NCBI GenBank assembly: GCA_963674895.2 | Contig: CAXXCY010000003.1 | Span: 1,984,001-2,048,000, forward strand | DNA from: CAXXOK01 sp963674895 | GTDB lineage: Bacteria > Bacillota > Clostridia > Christensenellales > Aristaeellaceae | Direction: 5' to 3' | Length of the DNA stretch: 64,000 nucleotides | Part shown: positions 1 through 7,809 of the stretch, piece after piece | Layout of the letters: every line of letters starts with the position of its first letter | Position numbering within the stretch: the first letter of the stretch is position 1 | Program-made: the position numbers and the translations under genes | The notes under the pieces: generated by a model | The model's database searches: none | What the model was told of the DNA's origin: nothing | The model's input: the letters and a program-made list of their open reading frames with translations, nothing else

Positions 1-384
1 GCCTACGGCGAGGAAAAGGCCGCCAAGGAATGCGGCGCGGGCGTGCCCACCCTCCGGGATATCGTCAACGAGCTGGTGAAGCCCGGCCGCGACCCGCGCG
101 ACGAGCTGCCCGCCCCCGTGCTGCGCACGGACGTGCTGGAGATGAAGGACCTGAAGCCCGGCATGGTTCTCACCGGCACGGTGCGCAACGTGATCGATTT
201 CGGCGCGTTCGTGGATATCGGCGTCCACCAGGACGGGCTGGTGCATATCTCCGAGCTCGCCAACAAATTCGTAAAGCATCCCTCGGAGGTCGTGTCCGTC
301 GGGGATGTGGTCAAGGTTGTGGTGCTTTCCGTGGACACGCAGAAGAAGCGGATTGGCTTGTCGGTCAAGCAGGCGAAGCAGTAA
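1..384 (+). CDS. tex: Tex-like RNA-binding protein, C-terminal part (partial)
   Basis: The reading frame is already open at base 1, so only the last 127 residues are present. A complete S1 RNA-binding domain is visible, starting near 'LKPGMVLTGTVRNVIDFGAF' and ending at 'RIGLSVKQ', the usual end of Tex/YhgF proteins. The segment before it ('GVPTLRDIVNELVKPGRDPR') matches the helical linker seen just ahead of S1 in Tex. Tex is a cytoplasmic nucleic-acid-binding protein linked to transcription and RNA handling. It could in principle be another S1-tailed protein, but the linker and S1 order fit Tex best. The 5' part lies outside the window. Confidence 0.85.
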   Translation, partial: AYGEEKAAKECGAGVPTLRDIVNELVKPGRDPRDELPAPVLRTDVLEMKDLKPGMVLTGTVRNVIDFGAFVDIGVHQDGLVHISELANKFVKHPSEVVSVGDVVKVVVLSVDTQKKRIGLSVKQAKQ

Positions 385-696
385 GGCGGCTTTCCGCCCC
401 TGTTTGGCGGTTTTGCATCCATTTTCGCCATCGGCGGCCAAAGAATTGCAAACTGTGGTATAATGGTTCCTGTCGGCGCAAGTGCGCTGATTTGGAAGAG
501 GTACAAAGTTCTGGAAATTATAAGCCGTTCTCAGTGTCTTTAACTTCCAGCCTCTCTATGAGGTTGGTTTTTGTTGGCGGCGGGCAGGCGGGAAAACCGC
601 ACGTGCCCGCGCCGCGATGAAGAAGCCATTCCAATAGAAAATGAATATGTCGATAAGATCGGGCTTACTTGAGATTTTATCCCGAAGGAGTAACTT
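385..696. other. Intergenic leader of the helicase gene, structured
   Basis: This 312-base gap holds no gene. It contains an extended -10 promoter (455-464) and then a leader of about 225 bases. Within the leader, CCTC/GAGG (about 552-564) and the nested pair GCGGGCA/TGCCCGC (about 580-610, with GCGG/CCGC inside) can fold on the plus strand. Long folded leaders are common ahead of cold-inducible DEAD-box helicase genes. No known riboswitch was recognised. Confidence 0.4.
455..464 (+). promoter_or_regulatory. Extended -10 promoter for the DEAD-box helicase
   Basis: TGG followed by a perfect TATAAT (459-464) forms an extended -10. No good -35 lies 17 bases upstream. Start of transcription would fall near 470, giving a long leader before the TTG start at 697. 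Confidence 0.5.
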
Positions 697-1956
697 TTGG
701 CGTCATTTGATTCGTTGCACATCATCGATCCCATTCTAAAAGCACTGCAAAAACAAGAGTACAAGGTTCCCACCCCCATCCAGGAGCAGGCAATCCCGCC
801 GCTGCTCATGCGCAGGGACTTGCTGGGCTGCGCGCAGACGGGCACGGGCAAAACCGCGGCGTTCGCCATCCCCATCCTCCAGCACCTGGCGCAGGAAAGG
901 CCGCAGGGGCGCCGGAAGATCCGCGCGCTGATCCTCTCCCCCACGCGCGAGCTTGCGACGCAGATCGGCGAAAGCTTCACAGCCTACGGCGCGTATCTGG
1001 GACTCAAAAACACGGTGATATTCGGCGGCGTATCGCAGGTGCCGCAGGTGGCGCGGCTGGCTGCGGGCGTGGACATACTGGTCGCGACGCCGGGCAGGCT
1101 TCTGGACCTGATGGGCCAGCGGCACGTGCACCTGCAAGCCGTACAGTATTTCGTGCTGGACGAGGCAGACCGGATGCTGGATATGGGCTTCCTGCACGAC
1201 GTGGAAAAGGTGATCGCGCAGCTGCCCACACGGCGGCAGACCATGCTGTTTTCCGCCACCATGCCCCCGGCCATCGAAAAACTGACCAAAACCATCTTAA
1301 GCGATCCGGTCAGGGTCGCGGTCGCGCCGGTGTCCTCCACGGTGGACACGGTGGAGCAGTCCGTGTATTTCGTCAACAAGCACAACAAAATCCCGCTGCT
1401 CATCCACCTGCTCAAGGACCGCACGGTGGTTTCCGCGCTGGTGTTTTCCCGCACGAAGCACGGGGCCGATAAGATCGCCCGCAAGCTCATGCAGGCGGGC
1501 GTCGCCGCCGACGTGATCCACTCCAACAAGAGCCAGAACGCGCGGCAGGCCGCGCTGGGGCGCTTCAAGGACGGGCAGGCGCGCGTGCTGGTGGCGACGG
1601 ATATCGTCGCCCGCGGCATCGATATCGACGAGCTTTCCCACGTGGTCAACTTCGACCTCCCCGAGGTGCCGGAGGCCTACGTGCACCGCATCGGCCGCAC
1701 CGCCCGCGCGGGGCTCGGCGGCACGGCGATCGCCTTTTGCGATGAGCCCGAGAAAAAGCTCCTCAGGGAAATCGAGAAGCTGATCGGCAAGAAAATCCCC
1801 GTCGTCAGCAGCCACCCCTATCCGCTGGTCGACATGGACCCGCCGCCCGCGCCCGCGCAGCAGGCCCGCAATATGCCCCGCAAGCCCGCGCCCGGCCGCG
1901 ATTTCCAAAAGCCGAAGCCCCGGAACACGGGATACAAATCCAGCCGCTACCGGTAA
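697..1956 (+). CDS. DEAD-box ATP-dependent RNA helicase (RhlE-like)
   Basis: This 419-residue protein unwinds or remodels RNA using ATP. All core motifs are visible: a Q motif near the start (PTPIQ), motif I AQTGTGKT (residues 46-53), PTRELA, TPGR, DEAD (155-158), SAT (186-188), the RGID segment and HRIGRTAR (from 330). The C-terminal tail is basic and rich in proline, lysine and arginine, as in RhlE-type cold-shock helicases that bind RNA through their tails. The start is a TTG with a CGAAGGAG ribosome site 8 bases upstream; no in-frame ATG fits better. The long structured leader suggests post-transcriptional or cold control. It is transcribed alone and ends at a strong terminator. Confidence 0.95.
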   Translation: MASFDSLHIIDPILKALQKQEYKVPTPIQEQAIPPLLMRRDLLGCAQTGTGKTAAFAIPILQHLAQERPQGRRKIRALILSPTRELATQIGESFTAYGAYLGLKNTVIFGGVSQVPQVARLAAGVDILVATPGRLLDLMGQRHVHLQAVQYFVLDEADRMLDMGFLHDVEKVIAQLPTRRQTMLFSATMPPAIEKLTKTILSDPVRVAVAPVSSTVDTVEQSVYFVNKHNKIPLLIHLLKDRTVVSALVFSRTKHGADKIARKLMQAGVAADVIHSNKSQNARQAALGRFKDGQARVLVATDIVARGIDIDELSHVVNFDLPEVPEAYVHRIGRTARAGLGGTAIAFCDEPEKKLLREIEKLIGKKIPVVSSHPYPLVDMDPPPAPAQQARNMPRKPAPGRDFQKPKPRNTGYKSSRYR

Positions 1957-1964
1957 ATACAAAA

Positions 1965-2015
1965 CCCCGGCAGAAACCGCTTCAAGGAATAGCGGTCTCC
2001 GCCGGAGTTTTTTTG
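1965..2015 (+). terminator. Rho-independent terminator after the helicase gene
   Basis: A long hairpin pairs CCCCGGCAGAAACCGCT with AGCGGTCTCCGCCGGAG around a short loop and is followed by seven T residues on the plus strand. Confidence 0.85.
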
Positions 2016-2171
2016 TTACGCTGTTTCATTAACCGATGCGCACAATAAGCACAGGGCGCTACAACAAAAAACTGACAACGCAGATCAATTTCTCAGCAGG
2101 AATCGCGGTCAAAGCAATCCCGTTCTCCGGCCGGAATCCCGGGGGATTTGCCAAACGCCTTGCCTCGCCGT

Positions 2172-3230
2172 TTAGAAAAAATCTTTGATGATGGCAATAA
2201 ACTGATCGGGAACCTCGAGATTGGTCACATGCCCGGCGTCGACCTTCACGTACTGGCAGTCCGGTATGAGCGCCGCCGCGCGGTCCGCCATCTCTTGGGA
2301 CATCGCGCCGTTCAGGGTTCCATCTTCCAGGAAATCAAAATCAGCCTGCAACAGCAGCACCGGACATTGAATCCTTTGCAGTGCTTTTGCATGATCGAAC
2401 CCTTCGTTCCATTTACCCAGGTAGAACGCGGCGCCGAAGCGGGTGTCGTAGGTATTCAGCCCGCGCAGCATTTCCTGTACCGATGCGGGCACCAGCGCGA
2501 TTTCAAGCGGACGGCCGGGATTCGCGTTCCGATAGCTGCGCACGGCGTAGCTGAGGATGGGCTGCGAAAACGGCCCCGCGTACTTCCTAAAAAACTCCGT
2601 TCCGTTCCTGAGCCAATAATCCAGAAAATTGCCGGAATACGCGGGATCGAGCAACGCGTTGTAGCTGGCTTCAAACAACCGGTCCGCGACCGTTTTTTCT
2701 ATCGCCGGATATTCCGAAGAGAACAGCGGCGGGTCTTCCAGCACGGCCGCTTTGATCCAGTCCGGCTCGTTCGCGGCAAGCCAGACCGTGAGCAATCCGC
2801 CGGAGGAATTGCCCGTCGCGTAAACGGGCTCCCGGATAACTTCCTGAATAAAATCGGCCAAGTCGCTTCCGATTTGGTTGGCCGTCATGGCGTAATCCTC
2901 CGGGACCACGGTTTTGCCATGGCCCGGATAATCCACGGCAAACACATGGTACCGCTCCGACAGCGCGGGTAATACCTGGCTGTAGGCATACCAATCCAGC
3001 GTTTGCGCGTGCAGCAGCAGCAACGCTGGCCCGGTATCCGGCCCTTCCGCATAATTGAAATGGACCGTATTCACCTGAACGGTCTTTTCCACAATCCCGG
3101 AATCGGCGAGTTTTTGATCCGCCGGATTTCGATATTGCCTGATATAAACGGTCAAGCACACAACGGCCGCCAATATCACCGCCACCAGGCTTCCTGCGAT
3201 CCGCAGCAACCACTTCCATTTGCTATTCAT
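2172..3230 (-). CDS. Membrane-anchored alpha/beta hydrolase
   Basis: The 352-residue protein begins with one hydrophobic helix (residues about 8-30) flanked by lysines and arginines, so it is probably anchored with its hydrolase domain outside the cytoplasm. The fold shows LLLHAQTLDW (oxyanion region), VDYPGHG, the nucleophile elbow GNSSGG with Ser142, an acid candidate in DFDFLEDGT, and His334 in DAGHVTNLE, so the triad looks complete. The substrate is unknown; sequences like this include esterases, lactonases and haloperoxidase-like hydrolases. It stands alone and convergent with the helicase gene. Confidence 0.85.
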   Translation of the reverse strand: MNSKWKWLLRIAGSLVAVILAAVVCLTVYIRQYRNPADQKLADSGIVEKTVQVNTVHFNYAEGPDTGPALLLLHAQTLDWYAYSQVLPALSERYHVFAVDYPGHGKTVVPEDYAMTANQIGSDLADFIQEVIREPVYATGNSSGGLLTVWLAANEPDWIKAAVLEDPPLFSSEYPAIEKTVADRLFEASYNALLDPAYSGNFLDYWLRNGTEFFRKYAGPFSQPILSYAVRSYRNANPGRPLEIALVPASVQEMLRGLNTYDTRFGAAFYLGKWNEGFDHAKALQRIQCPVLLLQADFDFLEDGTLNGAMSQEMADRAAALIPDCQYVKVDAGHVTNLEVPDQFIAIIKDFF

Positions 3231-3445
3231 ACGTTCTCCTCAACAATTCATACGAATGCGGCATACGGATAGCAAACGCGGCCCGAATGCCACCAAAATA
3301 AAAAACGGGTCAGGAGTATTATACCGCATTTCCGGTTCAGTTCGATTCATATAACAGAAAAGCATGATTTCAGCGCACGGTTGCCGGCATTCGAGCAGTC
3401 AAAACAGTTCCACCAAGGCGGTGATATAGTTACCATCGAATATTA

Positions 3446-3580
3446 GCGCCATCGGCTCCAGCATCACAATCCTCATCCAAAACGGCCGCCCGCCCCTGGG
3501 CGCCTGGCAGGGTATCTGCTTCTGCGCGTTTGATGCGCTAGGAAGCAGGAGGTTTTATATGAAGGTTGTTGAGGGGTGAT
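3446..3580 (+). pseudogene. yjbQ: yjbQ 3' fragment (C-terminal 44 codons)
   Basis: Read in frame, this stretch encodes SAIGSSITILIQNGRPPLG, then AWQGI and an end RRFYMKVVEG followed by TGA. It aligns without gaps to the C-terminus of the intact YjbQ at 7289-7684 (SAIGSSVTVIVQNGRLVLG, TWQGI, RRFYVKVVEG). The last 35 or so bases are nearly identical in DNA, while the earlier part has diverged mostly at third positions. There is no start codon or upstream part, so this is a remnant. It lies just ahead of the glycosidase gene. Confidence 0.85.
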
Positions 3581-3752
3581 GACGCCGACGAAAAACAAAC
3601 CACAGCGGAAAAAAACGAAACGCTTCACATTTCTATATGCAGGATATAGACATGTGAAATGAAACCCGGCCGAACGTCTTTATTCAGATGTGGGTAACCG
3701 TACAGGAACGGTGTACGCAGCAGCGACGGAAAAGTAATTCCCATATCCACGG

Positions 3753-3781
3753 TTGACTTCGCGGTATACTTCCTATATAGT
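3753..3781 (+). promoter_or_regulatory. Upstream promoter of the glycosidase gene
   Basis: TTGACT (3753-3758) and TATAGT (3776-3781) are separated by exactly 17 bases, a near-consensus vegetative promoter. Confidence 0.6.
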
Positions 3782-3824
3782 AATATTACCTGATTTTGGA
3801 ATATTTCATTCTAGCAATTTCCTG

Positions 3825-3852
3825 TTGAACCTGAGCCGACAATCAATATAAG
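3825..3852 (+). promoter_or_regulatory. Second, proximal promoter of the glycosidase gene
   Basis: TTGAAC (3825-3830) and TATAAG (3847-3852) are spaced by 16 bases. It is weaker than the upstream promoter; the ATATATACATGTGA repeat lies just downstream. Confidence 0.4.
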
Positions 3853-3896
3853 ATACTATATCCTGAATATATACATGTGAGGAGGAAGTTTATATA

Positions 3897-5756
3897 ATGT
3901 CATATTACCGAAAGCTATTGTTCCTTTCCCTGGCCTGCGTTATGGTTCTGTGTTTCACCGCACAGGCATACGGACAGCAGGAAATCAGCCAGCCGGATAC
4001 GCAGCAAACGTACAAGGGTGTTCCCGTAGAGCCCGTCGATAGGCAGGTTACGGTCGACGGTATATCGGTGCCGTTTTCGACCCCGCTTTATCTGTATGAA
4101 GGCGAGTACTACCTGCCGGCGGCTACGCTCATGAAAGCCCTCCGAATGTCCGTTGTTTATGAACGGACGCTAAGGAATGGCATAAAGCAGGTGGTGGGTA
4201 TGATATCGAGAGATCATTATTTTGATGGGATCGTTTTCGAAGATGGGCCCCTGCATATAACGTCAAATGATACAATCGGCGAGTACCAGGTCATCAGCAT
4301 CCATGATATCATGCTTTTGCCTGCCCATGGCATGACCAAGATATTTGAGAATCTGACTGTGCGCACGGATGAAGAGTCCATCGCGTTTACCCTGCCCACG
4401 ATCGTAACCCCAAGGAATCTCCAGCCCGGCCTTCCCTGGCATGCGCACTACCTGATGAGACAGCCGACTTCGGAATTGGAAGACAACCGCATGAGCGATC
4501 TGAGGAGCATGATTACCGAAGAGCAGATCATGCCGCCATATCTGGAATATATTGAAATGATGCCAGACGGAAGCCCGCCTGACCATTTTCTCGGACAACT
4601 GTATGATTCGGGCAATAAATGGCTGTCGATCACGATCAACAGTCAGGACTGGTACCCGGATGGCGAGGGCGAAGACTATAGCACCAGCGAGCTCAAAGTG
4701 AACCCGATTGTGAATTTTTATTACACATGTATATCCAATTACGGTATCAACATTGTTTATAATTTAATTTTTAAGGACAAGGATTTTGTACGCGAGGGCG
4801 GCGTGCTGGGAATACCCAGGTTTAAAAATGAAGCGGAAATCCAGCGCTACCTGGAGTTTGTCCACTTCACCGTTAGCCACTTCAAAGGCCGAGTCAAAAT
4901 GTACGAAATATGGAACGAACAGGATATTGAGAATTCGCCGCAAAACATCGAAGTCGAAGATTATATCGAGCTGGTGAAACGGGCCATCCCCGTTATCCGC
5001 GCGGAAGATCCTGACGCATTGATCTCCATCGGTCAAACCACGGGGTACTCAAATCCTTATTCACAAGCGTATATCTATGCGCTTGCGACATCGGAACTGA
5101 TGCCGCTTGTGGATGCGCTTGCAATCCATCCGCTGTTCTACGAATCTCCCGAATACCGCAGTGAATATTACTACGCCTATCCCGGTTTATTGGATGAATT
5201 GAAGCAGACCGCTTTGGACAACGGGTTTACGGGCATCTTCGTAGGCAGCGAGGGCAACTACTGCATGGAAGCGTTGGATGAGCCCGGCTTCGAGGGCAAA
5301 CCATATTACAGCGCTCTGGACGTTGCGAAGTATATGGCCCGCGGTGTGGTCACCACGCTGGCAAAAGGATTTATGAGCGGCACATACAGTGCGAATAATA
5401 CCCCGCCCGCATACTATGCCTATACAAGCCTGGCCAACCTCATGGCGGGAGCACAGCCCAAAGAGATCAGTGTTGACGTACAAAGCGAAATTGATCTGCT
5501 GCGGTGTTATGGCTTTGAACTGGCCGATGGAAGCCAATACGTCGTTTTATGGGACGACAGGCAGGCAGACGATGATTTTGAGGGAACGCTTGCGTCGATT
5601 ACAATTTACGGCGTGCCGGAAAACCAAATCCCAACAGGCATTGATATTTTAACGTTCTTTGAACAGGAACTGGCTTACGCGCGCAATGGAGACCAGATTG
5701 TTATCGAAGGTTTTCGCATTCCGGATTATCCGGTTCTCATCAAGCTGAACAACTGA
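3897..5756 (+). CDS. Secreted GH-A clan glycoside hydrolase (GH39-like)
   Basis: This 619-residue protein starts with a signal peptide (positive SYYRK, then a hydrophobic run to QAYG at about residue 27). Residues about 45-165 look like a copper-amine-oxidase-N-type beta domain (VTVDGISVPFSTPLYLYEGE). A TIM-barrel-like region follows. Glu341 in YEIWNEQD is the expected acid/base and Glu451 in IFVGSEGNY the expected nucleophile; the 110-residue spacing fits clan GH-A. The tail looks like a beta-sandwich. Similar proteins act on xylosides or other plant or host glycans, but the substrate cannot be read here. The ribosome site GAGGAGG is 10 bases ahead of the ATG. The gene sits between two yjbQ fragments. 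Confidence 0.75.
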   Translation: MSYYRKLLFLSLACVMVLCFTAQAYGQQEISQPDTQQTYKGVPVEPVDRQVTVDGISVPFSTPLYLYEGEYYLPAATLMKALRMSVVYERTLRNGIKQVVGMISRDHYFDGIVFEDGPLHITSNDTIGEYQVISIHDIMLLPAHGMTKIFENLTVRTDEESIAFTLPTIVTPRNLQPGLPWHAHYLMRQPTSELEDNRMSDLRSMITEEQIMPPYLEYIEMMPDGSPPDHFLGQLYDSGNKWLSITINSQDWYPDGEGEDYSTSELKVNPIVNFYYTCISNYGINIVYNLIFKDKDFVREGGVLGIPRFKNEAEIQRYLEFVHFTVSHFKGRVKMYEIWNEQDIENSPQNIEVEDYIELVKRAIPVIRAEDPDALISIGQTTGYSNPYSQAYIYALATSELMPLVDALAIHPLFYESPEYRSEYYYAYPGLLDELKQTALDNGFTGIFVGSEGNYCMEALDEPGFEGKPYYSALDVAKYMARGVVTTLAKGFMSGTYSANNTPPAYYAYTSLANLMAGAQPKEISVDVQSEIDLLRCYGFELADGSQYVVLWDDRQADDDFEGTLASITIYGVPENQIPTGIDILTFFEQELAYARNGDQIVIEGFRIPDYPVLIKLNN

Positions 5757-5760
5757 AACA

Positions 5761-5836
5761 GGCGGCGCACAGGACGGCCTGTGCGTTGTCTATTGCCCGC
5801 ACACCACGGCGGGGATCACGATCAACGAAAACGCCG
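5761..5836 (+). pseudogene. yjbQ: yjbQ internal fragment
   Basis: From about 5770 to 5836 the DNA matches the intact yjbQ at 7379-7445 with a single mismatch; it encodes QDGLCVVYCPHTTAGITIN and NENA. Similarity stops abruptly on both sides, and there is no start codon or C-terminus. It begins five bases after the glycosidase stop codon. Confidence 0.85.
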
Positions 5837-6003
5837 GTGCCGGCAGCGGTTCCCGTCGGAGATATCGTGATAATCCCTGTCCTCTCCTGCACACAGAAGA
5901 AGCATGGACCGCTATCCCTGCAGCAGACGAAAGCACAATACCGATAGAAATCGCCATGAAACACAGCGCACCGTTTGCAGAAAGCCGGCATAACCGAATC
6001 GTG

Positions 6004-6012
6004 TGGTATAAT
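6004..6012 (+). promoter_or_regulatory. Extended -10 promoter for the flavoprotein gene
   Basis: TGG directly followed by TATAAT (6007-6012), the same TGTGGTATAAT string found ahead of the helicase gene. The start codon is 48 bases downstream. Confidence 0.5.
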
Positions 6013-6059
6013 GCAGGCAACGGCGTTTGGCGAAGCGCCGGCATGAAAGAGGTAGAAGG

Positions 6060-7139
6060 ATGAAAATACCCAAACTCAACATCGGCGGATTGATTTCGGA
6101 TATACCAATTATCCAGGGAGCGATGGGGATTGGAGTCTCCGGCCCCAGACTGGCGGCGGCCGTAGCGAACGAGGGCGGCGTAGGGGTTATCGCGGGCGTG
6201 AATATCGGCTTTCGGGAGCCGGATTTCGCATTGAATTCGATGGCGGCAAACCTGCGCGCGCTGAAAGCCCAAATCAGGAACGCCCGGCAATTGGCGCCCA
6301 AGGGGATTCTCGGGGTCAATCTCATGGTTGCCATGAACCATTACGGCGAAATGGTGCGCGCCGCCGTGGAGGAAGGCATAGATCTGATTATTTCTGGCGC
6401 GGGACTGCCGCTGAAGCTTCCCGAATTTGTCAAAACCCTGCAAACGCGCATCGTACCCATCGTGTCCTCGGGGAAGGCGGCGAAGGTTATCTCGCAGTAC
6501 TGGGAAACGCATTACGGCAGAACGGCGGATATGGTGATTGTCGAAGGCACCGAAGCCGGGGGTCATCTGGGTTTCTCCAGAGAGGTACTCGCCGCGCAGC
6601 ATAAGCCCTCCGTGATCGACCTCGTCAGGGACGTTGTGGAAGCCGTCAATCCGTTTGGGGAACGATCCGCGAAAGCAATCCCGGTGATCGCGGCCGGCGG
6701 CGTATATACCGGCGGGGATATTGCCGCGTGCCTACGCTCCGGAGCGAACGGCGTTCAAATGGCGACGCGCTTTACCGCCACCGACGAATGCGACGCGGAT
6801 ATCCGGTACAAGCAGGCGTACCTCTCGGCCGAAAAGGACGATATCGTGATCATACAAAGCCCGGTGGGCATGCCGGGGCGGGCGCTCAACAACGCGTTTA
6901 TCCGCAAGCTCACCGAATACGGGATCGAAATCAAGGGCTGCTCCCAATGCCTGCGCGGCTGCAACCCCAAAATCGCGCCCTATTGCATCTCCAACGCCCT
7001 GATCAACGCGGTCAACGGCGACGTGGACGACGGCGTGGTGTTTGTCGGCAGCAACGTATACCGAATCGATAAAATCCTGTCCGTGAAAAAGCTGATCCGG
7101 GAGCTGCTGGACGGCATCGCGTCCGCACCCAATCGATAA
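6060..7139 (+). CDS. Nitronate monooxygenase / FabK-like FMN protein
   Basis: The 359-residue protein belongs to the FMN-dependent TIM-barrel family that includes nitronate monooxygenase and enoyl-ACP reductase FabK. Visible marks are PIIQGAMGIGVSGPRLAAAV at the N-terminus, an EGTEAGGHLG loop, AAGGVYTGGDIAACLRSGA (phosphate-binding part) and GVQMATRF. The C-terminal part carries three cysteines in GCSQCLRGCNP, unusual for plain nitronate monooxygenases but common in Clostridia homologues annotated either way. The ATG at 6060 follows GGTAGAAGG; an upstream in-frame ATG at 6027 lacks a better ribosome site. Role could be nitronate detoxification or lipid metabolism. Confidence 0.85.
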   Translation: MKIPKLNIGGLISDIPIIQGAMGIGVSGPRLAAAVANEGGVGVIAGVNIGFREPDFALNSMAANLRALKAQIRNARQLAPKGILGVNLMVAMNHYGEMVRAAVEEGIDLIISGAGLPLKLPEFVKTLQTRIVPIVSSGKAAKVISQYWETHYGRTADMVIVEGTEAGGHLGFSREVLAAQHKPSVIDLVRDVVEAVNPFGERSAKAIPVIAAGGVYTGGDIAACLRSGANGVQMATRFTATDECDADIRYKQAYLSAEKDDIVIIQSPVGMPGRALNNAFIRKLTEYGIEIKGCSQCLRGCNPKIAPYCISNALINAVNGDVDDGVVFVGSNVYRIDKILSVKKLIRELLDGIASAPNR

Positions 7140-7288
7140 AGCGGCATACGAACCCCGGTTTTCACCGTGTTTCTATCGTTAAGGGAATTCATTGACGGCA
7201 TTCCGCAAGAGGCGTATTTCTCTTCCCCGAAAGCAGATGTAACGGTAAGCCAATGTGAACCCGCAGCAATAGATTGGGGGCGTTCGGC

Positions 7289-7684
7289 ATGCTAACGCAA
7301 TACACCCTGCAAACAGAGCCGGAGGGCTTCACGGAGATTACACAGACCGTCCAGGCGGCGCTTGCAAAGAGCGGCGTGCAGGACGGCCTGTGCGTCGTCT
7401 ATTGCCCGCACACCACGGCGGGGATCACGATCAACGAAAACGCCGACCCGGACGTCGTCTGCGATATGCTGCTGGGCCTCTCCCGCGCCTACCCCGCCCG
7501 CCCGGAGTTCCGCCACGCCGAGGGCAACTCCCCCGCCCACCTGAAAGCCAGCGCCATCGGCTCCAGCGTCACCGTGATCGTCCAGAATGGACGGTTGGTT
7601 CTGGGCACCTGGCAGGGGATTTATTGCTGTGAGTTCGACGGGCCAAGGAGCAGGAGGTTTTATGTGAAGGTTGTTGAGGGGTAA
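7289..7684 (+). CDS. yjbQ: YjbQ family (UPF0047) protein
   Basis: This intact 131-residue protein has the family signature: a PHTTAGITINENAD block, HAEGNSPAHLKAS, and SSVTVIVQNGRLVLG followed by GTWQGI. The conserved histidines and the GTWQ tail are those proposed to form a ligand or metal site; some members rescue thiamine auxotrophy in E. coli, but the physiological role is unsettled. I chose the ATG at 7289 because a GGGGG run ends 8 bases upstream; an earlier TTG at 7274 lies within that run. Two degraded relatives lie 1.5 and 3.7 kb upstream, and an A+T-rich island starts directly after its stop codon. Confidence 0.9.
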   Translation: MLTQYTLQTEPEGFTEITQTVQAALAKSGVQDGLCVVYCPHTTAGITINENADPDVVCDMLLGLSRAYPARPEFRHAEGNSPAHLKASAIGSSVTVIVQNGRLVLGTWQGIYCCEFDGPRSRRFYVKVVEG

Positions 7685-7744
7685 TAATACTGATTATATA
7701 ACCAAACATTGGATCTGAATAAATGGCAGAATTAATATGCAATA

Positions 7745-7773
7745 TTGTATTATTTGCGACCTAAGAGTATAAT
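7745..7773 (+). promoter_or_regulatory. Promoter of the A+T-rich two-gene operon
   Basis: TTGTAT (7745-7750) and TATAAT (7768-7773) with a 17-base spacer. Transcription would begin near 7780, 30 bases before the first start codon, so the island has its own promoter. Confidence 0.7.
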
Positions 7774-7809
7774 AAATAATCGATAATCTTAAAATTATGG
7801 AGGTAAATA

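Larger units (their letters stand above)
3231..3896. other. Intergenic mosaic: yjbQ fragment and tandem promoters
   Basis: This 666-base gap contains a 3' fragment of yjbQ (3446-3580), two plausible promoters (3753-3781 and 3825-3852) and a near-identical 14-base direct repeat, ATATAGACATGTGA (about 3645-3658) and ATATATACATGTGA (about 3867-3880). Each repeat follows a GGATATAG- or TATATCC-like arm. Nothing else in it is coding as far as I can see. Confidence 0.5.
5757..6059. other. Intergenic region with yjbQ fragment and promoter
   Basis: This 303-base gap holds a yjbQ internal fragment (5761-5836) and an extended -10 promoter (6004-6012). The sequence between them has no recognisable gene. 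Confidence 0.5.

Noticed and set aside
2075..2090. CAACGCAGATC match to RNA element copy B
   Set aside because: Only 11 bases match and no stem of the element is present.
2148..2972. A plus-strand open frame opposite the alpha/beta hydrolase
   Set aside because: The minus-strand hydrolase has a complete triad and membrane anchor; the plus frame shows no domain.
3525..3550. GATGCGCTAGGAAGCAGG in the yjbQ fragment, resembling the RNA element block GATGCTAGGAAGCAAGG
   Set aside because: It is fully explained as in-frame yjbQ coding sequence (FDALGSRR) and none of the flanking stems is present, so I take it as chance.
5790..6602. A minus-strand open frame of 270 codons
   Set aside because: It is antisense to the FabK-like gene and the yjbQ fragment, with no recognisable protein features.
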